From NCBI RefSeq assembly GCF_001411555.2, contig NC_049914.1:15268798-15332797 (forward strand): DNA of 64,000 nt. Reading direction: 5' to 3'. The translations under genes and the position numbers were made by a program. The notes under the pieces are model-generated. The model did no database searches. It was not told the DNA's origin and worked only from the letters and a program-made list of their open reading frames with translations. Positions 24,782 to 35,622 of the stretch are shown in pieces; position 1 is the first letter of the stretch, and every line of letters starts with the position of its first letter. Source of the stretch: Juglans regia. Lineage: Eukaryota; Streptophyta; Magnoliopsida; Fagales; Juglandaceae.

Positions 24782-25923
24782 GTAACACCCCACTTAAAAG
24801 GTCCATTAAGACTTGACCTTTGCTTCCTTAATCCTAGTTAGTATATTTTTGGGAAAATTTTAGGGATTATTTTTTTAGCTTAAGAATCACATTTTGAGTT
24901 TAGCTAGAATTATTGGAAGAGTTCTAGTATTTTATTTTAGAATTTAATACCAAACAATCAATTGTAGAATGACACGTGGCACTATTAGTGGGCTAAGCAT
25001 AAAGAGCTAAGTATGGATAGATTTAAGGGTAAGCCCAAGAGTGTTTAATTAAGGGCTTTCAATCACTAAGGAAGTGATAGGCAAGGAATTGGTGCTATAA
25101 ACCTAGACCCATTTGGATTTATAAGGTTTTAGGCCCCTCTTGAAGAACTTTAGAAATTAAGCCCAACGTGTAGCAGGTTGAAGCCTTTGGGCCTAACTTG
25201 GTAAGAGTGAAGGCCTTTGGCCCAACCTTAGAAAGACATGCTATTTGGACCAAAACTTAGTAGGCCCATGGGGCCTTAGATGAGCCCTTAAATCTGAACA
25301 TAAGGTCCATTCAATAAACTGCACCAAGCCCAACTTTATGGCTTACACAAATGACCCAACATGCCCTACCCACAAGGCCCAACAAGCCTTGTCTTTCATT
25401 TTATCCTTCTAATTGAAGCCCACATACACCATACCATTGATTTTCCTCAAGCTCAAGATGTGCCACACACCCTAGGGTTCCCACATAACCATGATTAAGC
25501 TTCCAACTTGAGTTAAGAAGTATTAATCATCTCACACATGATTTATAGCTTAATGTTTCTTTAATTTATTTCCCACATTTACAATCTAAAATTTTTGGTT
25601 TCTTTTGTTGATTTGCATTGTTCTTAGACTAACTTAGAAGATTAGACTTGACCTTCCCCTGTATTGCACCAAATCAGCCCCTAGCCCATGCCATTTCCAC
25701 CATTTTACCTCACCACATCACTTATTGTTAAGTTTTAGCAATGGATGAAATACCTCCAAGAAACCAAACCAAAACCCAACCATTTCCTTAGGAAATCTAG
25801 TTGGAACCAAACCGAATGCCCTTAGTTGCTTCAAGAAATTTTCTGCTCTTCATTGAGCTATCTCCACACGCCACCACCCCTTCCCTCCAATCCCTAAAAA
25901 GTCACTCAAGCACTCATAAGCAT
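24782..25923 (+). mobile_element. LTR D, copy D1, left part (split by hAT)
   Basis: It starts TGTAACACCCCACTTAAAAGG at 24782, inside an integrase remnant, and shares its first 230 bp and last 170 bp with 39547-40200. The right part (31333 to about 31400) lies beyond the hAT element. TG at the start and the position inside a Gypsy coding region suggest a solo LTR, but the far end and target duplication could not be fixed. The rest (25.0-25.8 kb) is intergenic-like with many GGGCCT/AGGCCC words. No gene. Confidence 0.6.
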
Positions 25924-26215
25924 TAGGGTGATACCCGCCCCCTACGGGGCGGGGCCACCCCTCCCCCGCCACCCGCCCCCGCATATGCGGGGGGGGATTT
26001 TTTTCCCCCGGACCCCGCCCCCGCATGGGCGGGGGTGGGGTCCCCCATCCGCTACCCGGGGTGCAGGGGTGGACCCCCACCCGTCCGCACCCCCGTACAT
26101 GGTACTGGGCCTCCGGCCCAGTACTTTTTTTTGGGCCATAAATGGCCCAGAATCAGTTTTTGGGCCCCTTTGGGCCCAGAATTCGTTTTGGGCCACTTTG
26201 GGCCCATTATTTATA
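25924..26215. repeat. GC-rich structured terminus and TGGGCC cluster of the hAT element
   Basis: The left 180 bp is extremely GC-rich, with repeated CCCGCCCC words and an 18-bp perfect palindrome (CCCCCGCATATGCGGGGG, 25976-25993). From 26105 to 26205 the word GGGCC(A/C) and its complement recur about ten times. Subterminal repeats of this sort are where hAT transposases bind in characterised elements. That role here is inference. The opposite end lacks such GC structure. Confidence 0.7.
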
Positions 26216-26722
26216 TTAAAAAAAATATAAATTTAAAAACAGAAAAGAAATATTTTTTTTTGATAAGTAGATATTAAGTTTTAACTATTAAATAATTAAG
26301 TAATATTCATCACTAAGGCAATAAGACACTATGCTACAATAAATAGTTTACAATTATACAAATTAAGAGAACTAATAAACTATTACACTATTACAAACTC
26401 TTCTAAAAAAAATAAATATTACAAATTGTATAATTAACTATTGTAGCAACATTACAATAATTGTAAATTAAGAAAATTAATTTTGGGGGTGGAGCCGTAG
26501 TTGTGAGTTCACTGAGTTGTGTCGAATGTCGATTGCTGTGAGACTGAAAATCAATAAGTTAAAAATAAAAGTTAATAAGTCAAAAAACCTGAAATATTAA
26601 TAAGTTAAAAATAAAACAAATTAGAATTAAAAAGTTATAAAAATGAAACAAAGTTTTAAATGCAAAAAACAATTAGGGAAGAAATTATGCAAACCATGGC
26701 AATGGTGAGTCCAATACAAAAG

Positions 26723-28982
26723 TCATACTGCATCGGAGGTAGCCGTAGACGCCGTCTCATGTATCACTATAAGTATTAAATTTGAAATGAAATTAATGAA
26801 TACCAATTAAATGAAAATAAATAAATGAAAATAAGAAATTAGAATAAATACTAGATCCAGATTGATCATCACCCTCCTCCTCGACGTCGGCCTCCTCATA
26901 CTCAAGAACATCCGGAACATGAATTGGAGTTCCCTTGATCCAATTCTGGGTGCAAATCAAAGCCTCCACAGTGGCAGGAGCTAATGAACTCCGAAATGAA
27001 TCTAATACACGTCCTCCGGTGCTAAAGGCCGACTCTGAGGCTACTGTGCTAACAGGGATGGCCAAAAGTGAGCGGGCTATCTCTCCAAGGATGGGATACT
27101 TCACAGCATTCACCTTCCACCAACTTAATATATCGAAATCTCGTGAAAATGGTAGCATCTCTGCTGCTAAGTATCTGTCTATCTCTGACTGAGCCTCTAC
27201 AGAAGTCCGGAGGAAGGGGGCCTGCTCATACCTCTCACCCCACTCCAATCTACGCCTTTTCCCACTCTCGACTTCAGGAAACTGTGAGCCTGAGGCTGAG
27301 GGGGTAGATGTAGGTGCCGCAATATTACCACCCCGCAGGGTGGAAAACTCATCAAATAATCTAGTAAGGGTTTCCCGAACCCTTGCTGCAATAAGCTCCG
27401 CCCATACTTGCCCGTACGCAAGGCCCAATCCAAATATCATGCCATCCAACTTATACCTCGGGTCAAATACGACAGCTACATATAACAAAATATTAGCCCT
27501 AGTTAAATCTCCCCAATACTTGTCGTACTTTGACCTCATAATCAATGCCATCTCCCGCAGCCTAATGTGACCACCCGCGACCATGTCATCTAATTCTTCT
27601 TTTACCCTACATATTTGCTGGCATACAACATTGGATGTAGGGTACAAAGTTCCAGATAGCCTCGTGGTGATATCGTAAAAAAGCCTAAAAAAGTCTACAA
27701 AAATAGTTACAACTTCCCAATCATCAGCTACGGGTTTCCCCAATCCCCCGTGATCATCAAAATATTTTACATATTGGATGTCTTCATCACCCAATAATGC
27801 AAATGCCAGCCTATATTCTTGGGCCGCCTCTAACATCAGAAATGTTGAGTTCCATCGTGTAGGCATATCAGTACAAAGACCCTTCTTAGATGTTAGACCC
27901 GCAGATCTCGCAGCAACCTTGAATTTCTCCAACCTTGAAGGAGAAGATCTCACCCATCTCACAGCAGTCCTAACTCGAGCAATCGAGTCATGAAGATCTC
28001 TCAAACCATCACTGACAATCAAATTCAGAATATGTGCTGCACATCTCACATGCAGACACTCACCACCCATAAGTGTCTTATTTGCCTCTCTAAGATAAGT
28101 TCTCAAATGTCCTAATGCAACATCGTTAGACGAGGCATTATCGACTGTGACTGTAACAACTCGGCTCAAACCCCACTCTTTTATTGAAGCCTCCAAGGCC
28201 TTCCCAACTGTCTCACCCTTATGATCGGTGATTTTACAAAATTTTATGATTTTCTTGTGTAATGTCCAATGGCAATCAATAAAATGCACAGTCAAAGACA
28301 TATAATTAAAATTTTGGATCGATGTCCAAGTGTCAGTGGTGAGACAAACAAATTGATCTGCCAATTGACCCCTCAACTTCTCCTTTTCAATGTAAAAATG
28401 CTTTTTTACATCCTTTGCCACCGTGTGGCGAGAGGGAATATTAAACCTTGGTTCCAAGTAGTGAGAATACGCCTGGAACCCTTTCCCGTCTACAATTTGA
28501 AAAGGTAGCTCATCCATTATGACCATACAAGCTAGATGTCTTCTACACTCATCGGGATCATACTTAGTATACCCCCTCAAACTTGCACCCCCACTAGTCC
28601 CATCCGCCATTTTTTGAAGTCCAACTTCTAGCCTAGATTGGCTTTTATCTTGTAATGATCTTAATATTGGACTTTTTTTGCATTGCTCTTCTAAGTGCAC
28701 CTTTAATTGAGAGGTGCCATGTTTCCTATAGTGGCATCCATAAATTTTGCCACAATGGTTACACTTGGCTTGGGGGTTACTTGAGTCACCACCCTCTAAT
28801 TTGGTGAAATGAGTCCAAACTATTGAAGCAGGTTTCTTGTTGGGCTTGGGGGCGGGGCAAGGTGCCGTAGGGCTAGGGGTAGGGGTATGAGTAGGAGGGG
28901 TAGGTGTAGGTATAGGTGTAGGGGTAGGGGTGCCCTCGGCCTGAAAAGGAGAGCTCGCACTCGAATCCGCTGGAATATCCAT
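26723..28982 (-). CDS. hAT (Ac/Tam3-type) transposase, BED zinc finger and hATC domain
   Basis: Predicted to cut and paste the surrounding transposon by DDE-type chemistry in the nucleus. Main exon 28982-26852 has no stop. Residues 18-45 are a Pro/Thr repeat. A BED zinc finger follows (W56, C74, C77, H96, C101). A long RNase-H-like middle part includes VTVTVDNASSND. The C-terminal hATC dimerisation domain covers residues 617-684 (LSWW...YP.L...AR.LL.IPVSTVASESAFS). Read without splicing it is 729 codons. A GT-AG pair (26851 to 26767, 85 bp) would give a 724-residue product ending MIHETASTATSDAV with stop at 26723; this splice is inference. The start is supported by a consensus acceptor three bases upstream (TTTGCTTTAG/TTC ATG). 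Full length and open, hence possibly functional. Catalytic residues were not individually verified. Confidence 0.93.
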
Positions 28983-28985
28983 GAA

Positions 28986-30819
28986 CTAAAGCAAACAAGA
29001 AATCTGAAATAATAGAAAACATAACAACTATATAATGAACATAAAAGAAAAGTAGAATAACAAAAAGTATCACACTATCACTTTACATTCATATATATAT
29101 ATATATATATTGTGTACTTTGGTTATAAAATGTAATAAAGTATATTAACAACAAATACACTATATGTTGTTAATAAAGTATATTAACAAATACACTATAT
29201 GAGGCAAGAAAATATGGATGTTTCCTTTATTTAAGTAAGGTGGAAAAGTCCACTTCCAACAAATTAAAAAATATTAACAAAGAAATGAGAAATAAAAAAA
29301 TAATATTGAATTTTTGGACTCTTATCTTCTTCTTTTTTTCTTTTTCTTTTTATAAACATATCTTTTGGGAATGTATTTATAGCTGTACAGTTTTGTCATT
29401 AGTCCTAGTTTCTTTACTTAGATAGCATCTGTATTTAGTTCTAGTTTCCTTACTTAGACAAGATTCTGTTGCTGTAAATAGAGTGATTATAGCCTTGTAA
29501 CATGCACGGCAGTGCCTATATAATGAAAGCAAGTCCTCACAAAGGAGGTATTGAATCCAATTTGACACCTTCTAGCTACATACAATTATATATAAACAAT
29601 TATTTGCTTATTAGTTGTATATACTATCCAACTATTTATATATATATATATATATATATACATACAAGTTGACATAAAAAGGGGTGCCACTTAACCAATA
29701 TGCATGTGCACCCAGCTTCGCAAGAAGACTGCATGTCTTCAAATGTGTACACACACACACAGAGATCATTGCGTGAAATCAAAACAAATAAGAATTTGAT
29801 TTTGGGGTAAAATAAAGTGGCTTCATTGTAGCTTCTTGCTTGGACATGATGATATACAACTGATCTTTTTCATGATCACAAGGAATAATATTCATGCAAA
29901 CATCACAGCCGATCTTTTTATTGCAAAAGAATGCAATGAAGCTACAGAATCATTGGTATAATTTTTAAGCTCAACCACACAATGAGAACACCAACACTAC
30001 CCTTTCCCCATAATAACAACAACAATTGTTACTACTAATATTGGATATGATTTTCAAGAAGCAGCAGAAAATCCAAATTATCATAGGCATAGCATAATGG
30101 ATATGCAAAAGAAATTGTGAAATGGGGCCTAAAACTCATTTACCTCCCATTGAAAATATCAAATTCATTTTCTAGCTAATACGAGGCTTTGGATGCTATA
30201 TATTTGACCCCACATGCCAACGATGAATTTATCATCTCCTAAGAGTTTAGATTTTTTGGAGTTTAAATTTTTTAGATAAGTATGATTTAACTCAAAGAAT
30301 GAAAGTATAGCATGAGACTTTTCGGAATTAATTCCAAATCATGCTTGCTCTCTACTGGTTTTTCTCCTTTGAATCCCCTAAATTAATTTAGGGTTTCCCC
30401 TAAATTAATTTAGGGGTTTCCCTAAATTAATTTAGAAACCCCTAAATTAATTTAGGGTATTTCGAAACCCTAAATTAATTTAGGGGTTTCAAAGATTGAA
30501 ACCCCTAAATTAATTTAGGGTTTCGGATTTGAGCCCTAAATTAAATTAGGGGTTTCAATCCAAATTAATTACACAATTAATTTCAATCCAAAGATTCCAA
30601 ACCGAAATAATTACAGAAATGAGAAAACAAACACAATTCACATGCATTTCACGGACTCATTCAAATTTCAAACCAAAACACATGCACAATCTAAGCTCCA
30701 CAGCACACAATTCACAAAAATCCCATCCTCCATCTCCGATAAACCCCATCCTTCCTCCAATCTCCATTAAAAATATAAATCACAACAAAATAAAATAGGA
30801 TAGGGTTTGAGTTTCTTAC
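28986..30819 (-). other. Predicted 5'-UTR intron of the hAT transposase gene
   Basis: On the minus strand CCCGAAAG/GTAAGAAAC (30820/30819) is a strong donor and TTTGCTTTAG/TTCATG (28986/28985) a strong acceptor directly before the transposase ATG. The presumed first exon (about 31030-30820) is pyrimidine-rich and GC-richer, as plant 5' UTRs often are. The intron would be 1,834 bp and holds TA runs (29092-29110, 29637-29660) and the palindrome array. No transcript evidence is available. Confidence 0.55.
30376..30551. repeat. Array of seven palindromes CCCTAAATTAATTTAGGG in hAT
   Basis: The 18-bp perfect palindrome CCCTAAATTAATTTAGGG occurs at 30376, 30398, 30440, 30468 and 30503. A truncated unit lies at 30420 and a variant (TTAAATTAGGG right half) at 30534. 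Several are flanked by AAA/TTT or GAAA/TTTC, extending the dyad. The array sits about 0.8-0.95 kb from the right end of the transposon, upstream of the transposase coding exon. Confidence 0.95.
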
Positions 30820-31037
30820 CTTTCGGGATTCGGCTCTTCGGTGAGATGCAGAGAAAGGGACCGGATGGGCGGATGGCGGATGCGCACGGCGACGTTGAAG
30901 CCACCGCTGGTAGCTGGGTGCGGCGCCGGAAACTCAGACTCAGAGAGAGGGAGGGTTGAGCGGAGAGACAGAGATGAGAGAAGTGAGGGTCTGAGAGTGA
31001 GCGAGGCCGAGGGAGGGAATCGGGGGGGGGGCTAATT

Positions 31038-31121
31038 AACCCAGGCATGAAACGACGTCGTTTCATGCCTGGGTTTTAAAAAAAAAAAACCTACGCAAGA
31101 AACGACGTCGTTTCATGCGTA
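31038..31121. repeat. Two palindromes with core AAACGACGTCGTTT near the right hAT end
   Basis: 31038-31075 is a 38-bp perfect palindrome centred at 31056/31057. 31092-31121 is a 30-bp palindrome with one mismatched pair, centred at 31106/31107. Both share the core GAAACGACGTCGTTTC and the flank CATG, and are separated by an A-run. They lie about 200-290 bp inside the transposon's right end, just upstream of the presumed first exon. They could be transposase or transcription-factor sites, or they could form hairpins. Confidence 0.95.
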
Positions 31122-31332
31122 TATATTTTTATATATATATGGATGCTGGGCGGGCTGGTATATGCTACGGTGTGACCCCATCCCGCACTGACTCCTGGAG
31201 CAGAGCCCTGGCGGTGACCCCCGGCCAGATCATGGATTGCGGTTTCCGCCAAGACCTGCAAGCGGGCTGGAACGGCGTGGGTGAAGGGGAGTGGAAGATG
31301 GGCCCTCACGCTTCAATCTCCCTAATAAGCAT

Positions 31333-31515
31333 GTTGACCAATTTTTCCCCAAGGAAATGCAAAAATCGATTGGCATTGGCACTAGGCATTACTCAGCTAC
31401 CACCATCACTTTGCTTCTTTCCCATTTTCTGCTCATATATGATCACATGTAGCCAATCCAGTCCACTTTCCTCACCTGAAAAGGGCTCCAAATCATCACA
31501 CCAGCAAAACAGACT
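31333..31515 (+). mobile_element. Right part of LTR D1 and left edge of C-type repeat
   Basis: 31333-31395 matches 40205-40268, the continuation of D beyond the hAT empty site. From about 31440 (ACTTTCCTC...AAAAGGGCTCCAAAT) the sequence instead matches 42188-42243, upstream of LTR C2, so the junction between D and C lies in 31400-31440. No gene. Confidence 0.6.
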
Positions 31516-32843
31516 TGATTACGCCCAAACTAGTATATGGTGTTATAGTATAGTTCAGGATGTCGATCCACAGGGACTGATATGACATTATAACACAACA
31601 AGACTCAAGCTTGAAAGAAAAGATCAAATTATAATATGTCAAGAATCTGATAATTCTATCTAAAGCAGTAATTAAAATGAGATTTGGGTACGGATAAGAA
31701 GGCAAGTAAAACTTTGGGCTTTTATCAACCAGATCTAATACTCTAACTTTTTAAATCCAAACGATATACACAATTAAGAATTAATAGCACCAACTTCCTA
31801 ATTGGAATATATGACATTATATTCAACTAATTTCTCAAATTTAATTCTAAAATCTATTCCCCCTTTACAAACCATGGTTTTCATATATAAAAATAAATAT
31901 CAGATCTAGAGACGACACTATGTTCACAAATAATAATACAACAAAAGATCACATCAATGGCATGAAAAGCTTGTTTAAGTCACAATCATATATTCATGAT
32001 TCTATAGCTCAACAAAGTCAAACCATAGCAAGATTTAATATAATTGTCTCAGACTTATAATATCTAAAACAAATAGAGAATTGAATCCTAAAATCTTAAA
32101 CAATAAAGCTTAATCTATGAATTGAAATAAAGTAAAAGCATTTTCACCAATTAATTTCTACCCTAGGATTTACCTAAGATTTAGTTCTCCATGAAACAAG
32201 TAAAAATAAATAAAAATGGTATTTTTGTCTTCTCTAGATCTGTGCCTCCTCCCCTCCAAAACTCCACAATTTTGTGCTAATGATATGGTTAAATAGGGTA
32301 GGAAAGAAACCCTAATATCTTCATGATTTCAACATAAAAAAATTACCTAAATTTTAGGACTCATCTTGGTAGCCACGTATGCACTTCAAGAGTTTGAATT
32401 TATAAATCCTTATTTGAGAATAATCTGCATCCCTTTAAGATAGCTTTCCAACGCATTAAAAATCGTATCAATCGGATGTGTGAGTGGAAAGTTATGATCA
32501 AAACACTAAGGTTTGTCCAGGCTGTCTTCTAGCGCGTTTTGGACTCTGATCTGAATTACTCTCAAGCCCCATCCTTGTTTGAAGAGTCCTACACTCTTTG
32601 AAAGTTCTTACATTGTTTCAACGTCTTGCCCACTCGAAAGTTCTCCTTTGAATTTGATTGGATTTTGACTTGCTCTTTTATAAACCCTGAAATTAAATAT
32701 AAAAATATTCTTAGAAGTATCCCAAAGTAAATAGAAACTCAATTGAAGAATACATAATAATTCTTATGATTTTGATTCAAATTTTAGCATTTTAGTCCAA
32801 TAGTAAGGTATTTATAGTGCACTTTCGTACACTCATCAAGACC
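31511..32843 (+). mobile_element. Probable solo LTR G with AGACT/AGACC duplication
   Basis: 31516-32838 (1,323 bp) starts TGATTACGCCC and ends CACTCATCA. It is flanked by AGACT (31511-31515) and AGACC (32839-32843), four of five bases identical. The uninterrupted version of the flanks is seen at 42225-42255, where the G sequence is absent; this supports a clean insertion. The strand shown follows the TG...CA reading but is not otherwise fixed. The interior is AT-rich with no coding similarity. Confidence 0.7.
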
Positions 32844-35477
32844 ACAAAGATGAGACAAACATGTAAGCAAAAACTGGCCATCTTTGAAGACCCCTACCCG
32901 ACGACATTATGGCATGACCTCACCATGCAATCCTTTGCATTTTGTTTTTATTTCTGTACCATGGCAGCGCCTGCACCCACATAACACAAGGTAGTAGCTG
33001 AAAATGTCGAAATGATGAGAGTTTTAACACTATTCACCTACACAAGTTGACACTTGCATAACCACAATCCACCTCCCGCATCAACCAATCCCAAGCCCCT
33101 TCTTCAACCCCCCCCCCCACCCTCTTTGAAGCCTATAAATTCCTCCCTTACCTACTCATTTCTCCCACACCACTCCTACAAGCATTCTCTTGAGTCTTGT
33201 TAGCATTTCTCCCCTTAGAGTTCTTGGGAAAGGTTGTGTTGGGAGCTCAAAGAGCCACGAATTTTGTAAGTAACCTTACCCTACTCTTTGTTTAGTATTA
33301 ACATATAAATTTAGGCATTAATTTATGCCATGGGAATGAATTTTAATTCAGTTTAGTTTAGGTTTACCATGCTGAGTTCACAACCATGTAAAATGGGAAG
33401 TATTGAATGCATAAATTGTTTTGGGTTTAATTTTTAGTTATGGCATGTTTTAATATAATTTTATATGATTCACTAATATCTTAGGATTAATTTTGAAGGT
33501 TTAAATTTGAGGTTGAAAGAATGCCATTTTAGGTTTTAAATTCATATCTTGTGTTGATCATCAAGAATGTTTCAGTTTTGCTTAGTTTAAGTTTAATTCA
33601 TGAAGTTTTGATTAATTTTCTTAAGCTTTAATAATGAGCAATTAGAAAAGCCTTGTGATTGGGATAAGCATGAAAATTCATGATTTAATTAGGTTCTAAA
33701 TATTTCTATGGTAAAGAAAAGGTAGAAACATCATGTGTATGCTTAATGTATGCTTTAGTGGTAATTTAGCCTTAATCCATGCTTAAGTGTTGGGATGAAC
33801 TTGTAGGACTTAAACCTAAGGTCTCTAAGGTTGTATTCAAGGTTACATTTGAGGAAATGTGAAGGACACACGCATCCATAGAGGTTTTTAAATTGAAATC
33901 ACACTTAGGCCTTAAAGGGATGCATGCCACGGGTTGGGTAAGTTTGACATAATTGTGCTTTGAATCTTGCAATTATAAGGGCTTGGATGATTTGAGAACG
34001 TAGAAAATTCAAGGTTTGGGAAATGTGGTGAATTTTGGGGCCCATATGCAAATAGTAAAAATTTAGGGTCTTAATGGAAATTTTGCTAAGTATAGCGGCA
34101 GTTTTGTAAATACTGAATTTTATGAACCCATTGATTATGAATATCTTCCTTAGTGGTTCAAACATCCTAACTTAGAATAACTTTGATTACAGCCACATCA
34201 ATTCTATAAACTCTTGGAAAGTTTGTAAGTTAGCCTCTAACTTACACTTTGATAATTTATTTATGATTTATTGATAAATGTCATTTGAGCATGAAATATA
34301 TGGTACATTGAGTACATGACTACTTGTTTACATGACATGTACAATTTTCATCATTTGAGCAGGTTAAACAAAAATGTCATTTTCACATGAAGCATACTTA
34401 TAAAACGCATGTAATGAAAAAAACTATTTTCAAGCATAGCATGAAAACTTAATTTTTGTCATGAACCCAAAGGCTAGGATAGGGAATTATCCTAGTGAGA
34501 CTCTTTTGTTCACTCTGGAGTGAGCGAAAATGGAGTGGTAAACCCTAGGTTGACGAAGAACAATCAACGGGTTTTGAATGGATTCTTTTTAAAGAATATT
34601 AGAGCAATGTCGAAATTTTGAGTTACTTAAGGCTGGTGGTTACTTATGTTATAATGTTATGTTACCAATGTATTGAGAACGAATTTGTAGAAAACGTAGT
34701 TTCAACATGAGTTGTACTACGGTTACCAGTAGGTACTCATAGTGCATATGAAAAACTATGGTGATACCATACATTATGATGTTAATTTTAATGTTAGTGT
34801 TAATGAGGACTTAATGATGATGAAGTGTTATATTTTTTTAAGTTGAATTAAAAATGTTCTTTGTAAGAAAATGTACATCAAAGCTTTTTCTAAAAATGTT
34901 AAGGAATCTGGATGGGAGAGAAATACTGATTTTTTGCATATCATGCATTTCTTATCTGTCATTTATCATGCATAATTTATCTTTGTGCACGTATGTTCTT
35001 AACTTACTAAGATTTCAAGGAATCTCACTGTAGTAAGTAGTGAAGAATGGTAGAAGTTGTATTAGGTCCAGGCGTGGATGAACAGGATGGACCAATGGAT
35101 ATGACTGATTGAAGCCAGACCTCGATCGAAGATTAGAACTTATTTTGATGTTCATAGCTTTAATTCTATGCACTTTAGAGCGTATGAAAGAGTTGATCTA
35201 ATCATGGAGACTTGTTATTTTAAATATATTGTTTTAAGGATATGCTACCTTTTTGTTCGAACTTTTGATGGTTATTAATGCTATTGGGATGGTTTAGTTG
35301 ATTCTGGCATGGGTTATATTTAGTCACCCTTATTCCACAGTGATTATTGCATACTGCTAGTTGCATTCTAGGATACATTGCATATTAACTGTCATGAATG
35401 GAGGTATGTAACCTTATGTTGCATGTCCTAATGCTTCAAGTCTCAATTCCATCTCAAGCGAAGGTTTGGGAGCTTCA
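32844..35477 (+). mobile_element. 5' LTR of Gypsy family C, copy C1
   Basis: It ends GGGAGCTTCA at 35477, five bases before a primer-binding site. It aligns by eye with 42247-44880 (C2) over about 2 kb. Its 3' end is a diverged relative of LTR B (GTCATGAAnGG.GG.A.GTAACCTT...GTTGCATGTCC near the end of each). The true 5' TG end could not be set because C1-C2 homology continues left through the G insertion to about 31440. No coding content; a C-run lies at 33110-33120. Confidence 0.7.
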
Positions 35478-35482
35478 TAGGG

Positions 35483-35494
35483 TGGTATCAGAGC
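35483..35494 (+). promoter_or_regulatory. Primer-binding site (tRNA-iMet) of element C
   Basis: TGGTATCAGAGC, five bases after the LTR end. It establishes that the upstream repeat is a 5' LTR on the plus strand and that the gag that follows belongs to it. Confidence 0.88.
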
Positions 35495-35622
35495 AATAAC
35501 ATCTTTGGGTTAAACCACATGTCCTTAGGAATGATATGCTAGAGTGAAGGTTTGAATATTTAGTTGAATATTTAGTTGGATCTAATACATGTGCCTCTCA
35601 AGATTTGGACGATCAAAACAAA

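Larger units (their letters stand above)
25916..31332 (-). mobile_element. Complete hAT transposon (5,401 bp) with 8-bp target duplication
   Basis: The element spans 25924-31324. ATAAGCAT occurs immediately outside both ends (25916-25923 and 31325-31332), the 8-bp duplication expected for hAT transposons. The ends are TAGGGTGAT on the left and TAGGGAGAT reading in from the right, i.e. 9-bp terminal inverted repeats with one mismatch. The unoccupied site is preserved at 40190-40215 (...CACTCATAAGCATGTTGACC). One open transposase gene lies on the minus strand (26723-28982). A long 5' region (28986-31324) contains a probable untranslated intron and palindrome arrays. Everything needed for an autonomous element is visible, although activity is not proven. 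A short piece near 29.36-29.57 kb resembles a Copia LTR end and may be nested debris. Confidence 0.9.

Noticed and set aside
26035..26277. Open frames in the GC-rich hAT terminus
   Set aside because: They are composition-driven, overlap on both strands, have no domains and lie in transposon terminal DNA.
30376..30551. CRISPR-like repeat array
   Set aside because: Units are palindromic with irregular short gaps rather than repeat-spacer units, and the context is a plant transposon.
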